Assembly: GCA_031373785.1 (NCBI GenBank)
Contig: JANMNE010000401.1
Location: 1 to 7,060 of the forward strand
DNA: 7,060 nucleotides
DNA from: JAENVT01 sp031373785
Lineage (GTDB): Bacteria > Actinomycetota > Acidimicrobiia > Acidimicrobiales > Ilumatobacteraceae
Direction of reading: 5' to 3'
Both the position numbers and the translations under genes were made by a program. Under the pieces are notes generated by a model that saw only the letters and a list, made by a program, of their open reading frames with translations, was not told where the DNA came from and made no database searches. This document shows, piece after piece, positions 6,247-7,060 of this stretch; within the stretch, counting starts at the first letter, position 1; each line of letters opens with the position of its first letter.

Positions 6247-6262
6247 TCGGCAAGTTTGCCGA
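6247..6262. promoter_or_regulatory. 16-bp imperfect palindrome upstream of the parA -35
   Basis: TCGGCAA (6247-6253) and TTGCCGA (6256-6262) are exact reverse complements around a 2-bp centre GT. The site begins 5 bp upstream of the predicted parA -35 and resembles a dimeric regulator operator. Its sequence is unrelated to the TGCATATA palindrome, so a different protein may bind here. Confidence 0.5.
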
Positions 6263-6279
6263 TGGAATCCCTGGTGGAA

Positions 6280-6291
6280 ACGAAGATTCGT
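6280..6291. repeat. 12-bp imperfect palindrome in the divergent region
   Basis: ACGAA (6280-6284) and TTCGT (6287-6291) are reverse complements around GA. It is short enough to be chance, but it sits in line with the two stronger palindromes between the divergent genes, with centres about 50 and 31 bp apart. Confidence 0.3.
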
Positions 6292-6385
6292 ATCAACGCG
6301 CTGAGCCGGGACTGGCACCAGGACACTCGATTGCATGGTCGCGCGCGGCGGGGCACCGGTGTCGCCGGATGTGATCTCGGCTCAC

Positions 6386-6391
6386 TATATT
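6386..6391 (+). promoter_or_regulatory. Candidate -10 box for the secreted protein gene
   Basis: TATATT lies in an A/T-rich island within GC-rich DNA, 28 bp ahead of the ATG at 6419, which would give a leader of about 20 nt. I see no convincing -35 at the usual distance, so the promoter may depend on an activator or an alternative sigma factor. Confidence 0.35.
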
Positions 6392-6418
6392 GTTCTCTGC
6401 GGGCGGGCCTGCACACAC

Positions 6419-7060
6419 ATGCCTGACGACAGATCCTCCCATCCTCACGCCCGCCGCTGGTCGGGGTTGCGACGCAGCGCCCTCGCGACGACGCTCATCG
6501 GTGCATCCGTTCTCGTCGGCAGCGGTCTGTTCGTACCGACGGCCGCGGCCGCCGCGTTGTGCGCCTCACCACCATTGACCGGCACGACGACGGCGACCGG
6601 TGTGATCAACACCTACTACCCGGGTCAGACCTCGATCGTCGCCGGCACGGCCAGCACGACGGCCACCGTTGGCACGAGCCGCGGTTCGGCCGCGCCGATC
6701 GCGGTCGGAGACCTCGTGCTGGTGATCCAGATGCAGGGCACGCAGATCGATTCGACCAACACCAACACCTACGGCGACGGTGTCGCGTCTGCGACCGCGT
6801 CGGGCTACCTCACCAACGCGTCGTTCATCGCCGGGCAGTACGAGTACGCGACGGTCACCTCGGTAGCCGGCTCGGTCATCGGCCTCAGTGGCGCGGGTAC
6901 CAACGGCGGACTCGTCAATGGCTACGCCAACGCGGCCGAGACGGCGACGCAGGGTCAGCAGCGCTACCAGATCGTGCGCGTGCCGCAGTACTCGTCGGCC
7001 AGCCTGAGCGCGGCGACGCCACCGGCGGCCGTCGCGTGGGATGGCTCGAGCGGTGGCATC
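6419..7060 (+). CDS. N-terminal part of a large secreted/surface protein, cut by the window edge
   Basis: The frame from ATG 6419 stays open to the last base, giving 214 residues of a longer protein. It starts with a signal peptide: a basic region (HPHARRWSGLRRS), a hydrophobic core (ALATTLIGASVLVGSGLFV) and an alanine-rich cleavage region (TAAAAA, about residues 41-46). The mature part is rich in Thr, Ala, Ser and Gly and beta-prone, with few charged residues. The stretch VGDLVLVIQMQGTQIDSTNT...YEYATVTSV...QRYQIVRVPQYSSASL...WDGSSGGI resembles the N-terminal module of large exported proteins of actinobacteria and other environmental bacteria that often continue into surface-adhesion or DUF11-like repeat domains; that is recollection of the family, not a search result. 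The codons are GC-rich and consistent with the neighbours. A GTG at 6371 is in frame but would spoil the signal peptide start. No strong Shine-Dalgarno is seen (GGGCGGG about 10 nt upstream). Confidence 0.82.
   Translation, partial: MPDDRSSHPHARRWSGLRRSALATTLIGASVLVGSGLFVPTAAAAALCASPPLTGTTTATGVINTYYPGQTSIVAGTASTTATVGTSRGSAAPIAVGDLVLVIQMQGTQIDSTNTNTYGDGVASATASGYLTNASFIAGQYEYATVTSVAGSVIGLSGAGTNGGLVNGYANAAETATQGQQRYQIVRVPQYSSASLSAATPPAAVAWDGSSGGI

Noticed and set aside
5406..6374. 322-codon open frame on the + strand
   Set aside because: Antisense to parA, whose motifs are unmistakable; the composition is that of a shadow frame.
6135..6416. 94-residue N-terminal extension of ParA from an upstream start at 6416
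   Set aside because: It would read through the 20-bp palindrome and promoter, is not ParA-like in composition, and puts Walker A far from the N-terminus; the ATG at 6134 is normal for the short ParA form.

Overview
The window is high-GC DNA with strong G/C preference at third codon positions. Gene content (an actinobacterial-looking ClpB, an LtrA-family membrane protein, and the start of a large secreted protein of a type I associate with Acidimicrobiia) suggests an Actinomycetota chromosome, perhaps an Acidimicrobiia/Ilumatobacter-like organism. This taxonomic guess rests on gene resemblance and base composition only. I see no rRNA, tRNA, CRISPR array, insertion sequence or transposase.

Left part (1-3658, + strand): the 3' three quarters of clpB (2-2032), a possible 57-residue small protein (2108-2281), a short intergenic stretch with strong inverted repeats, and a 12-helix major facilitator superfamily transporter (2387-3658).

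Middle part (3554-6134, - strand): a compact three-gene cluster reading leftward. A ParA/Soj-type deviant Walker ATPase comes first. Next is a 187-residue protein whose GTG start shares one base with the parA stop codon and which appears to carry two ribbon-helix-helix (RHH) folds in tandem. An LtrA-family multi-pass membrane protein follows after an 11-nt gap. The end of ltrA overlaps the end of the transporter gene by 105 bp, tail to tail.

Right part (6135-7060): a 284-bp divergent intergenic region separates parA from a secreted protein gene that reads rightward and runs off the window. In front of parA lies a perfect 20-bp A/T-rich palindrome made of two TGCATATA units plus TGCA, next to a plausible promoter, with two weaker palindromes further upstream. 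The most interesting hypothesis is a self-contained chromosomal ParA system: ATPase, single-chain tandem-RHH DNA-binding partner, and an operator/centromere-like palindrome, possibly co-transcribed with a membrane protein. The function of such a unit is unknown; plasmid-like partition, subcellular positioning and simple autoregulation are all compatible with the sequence.
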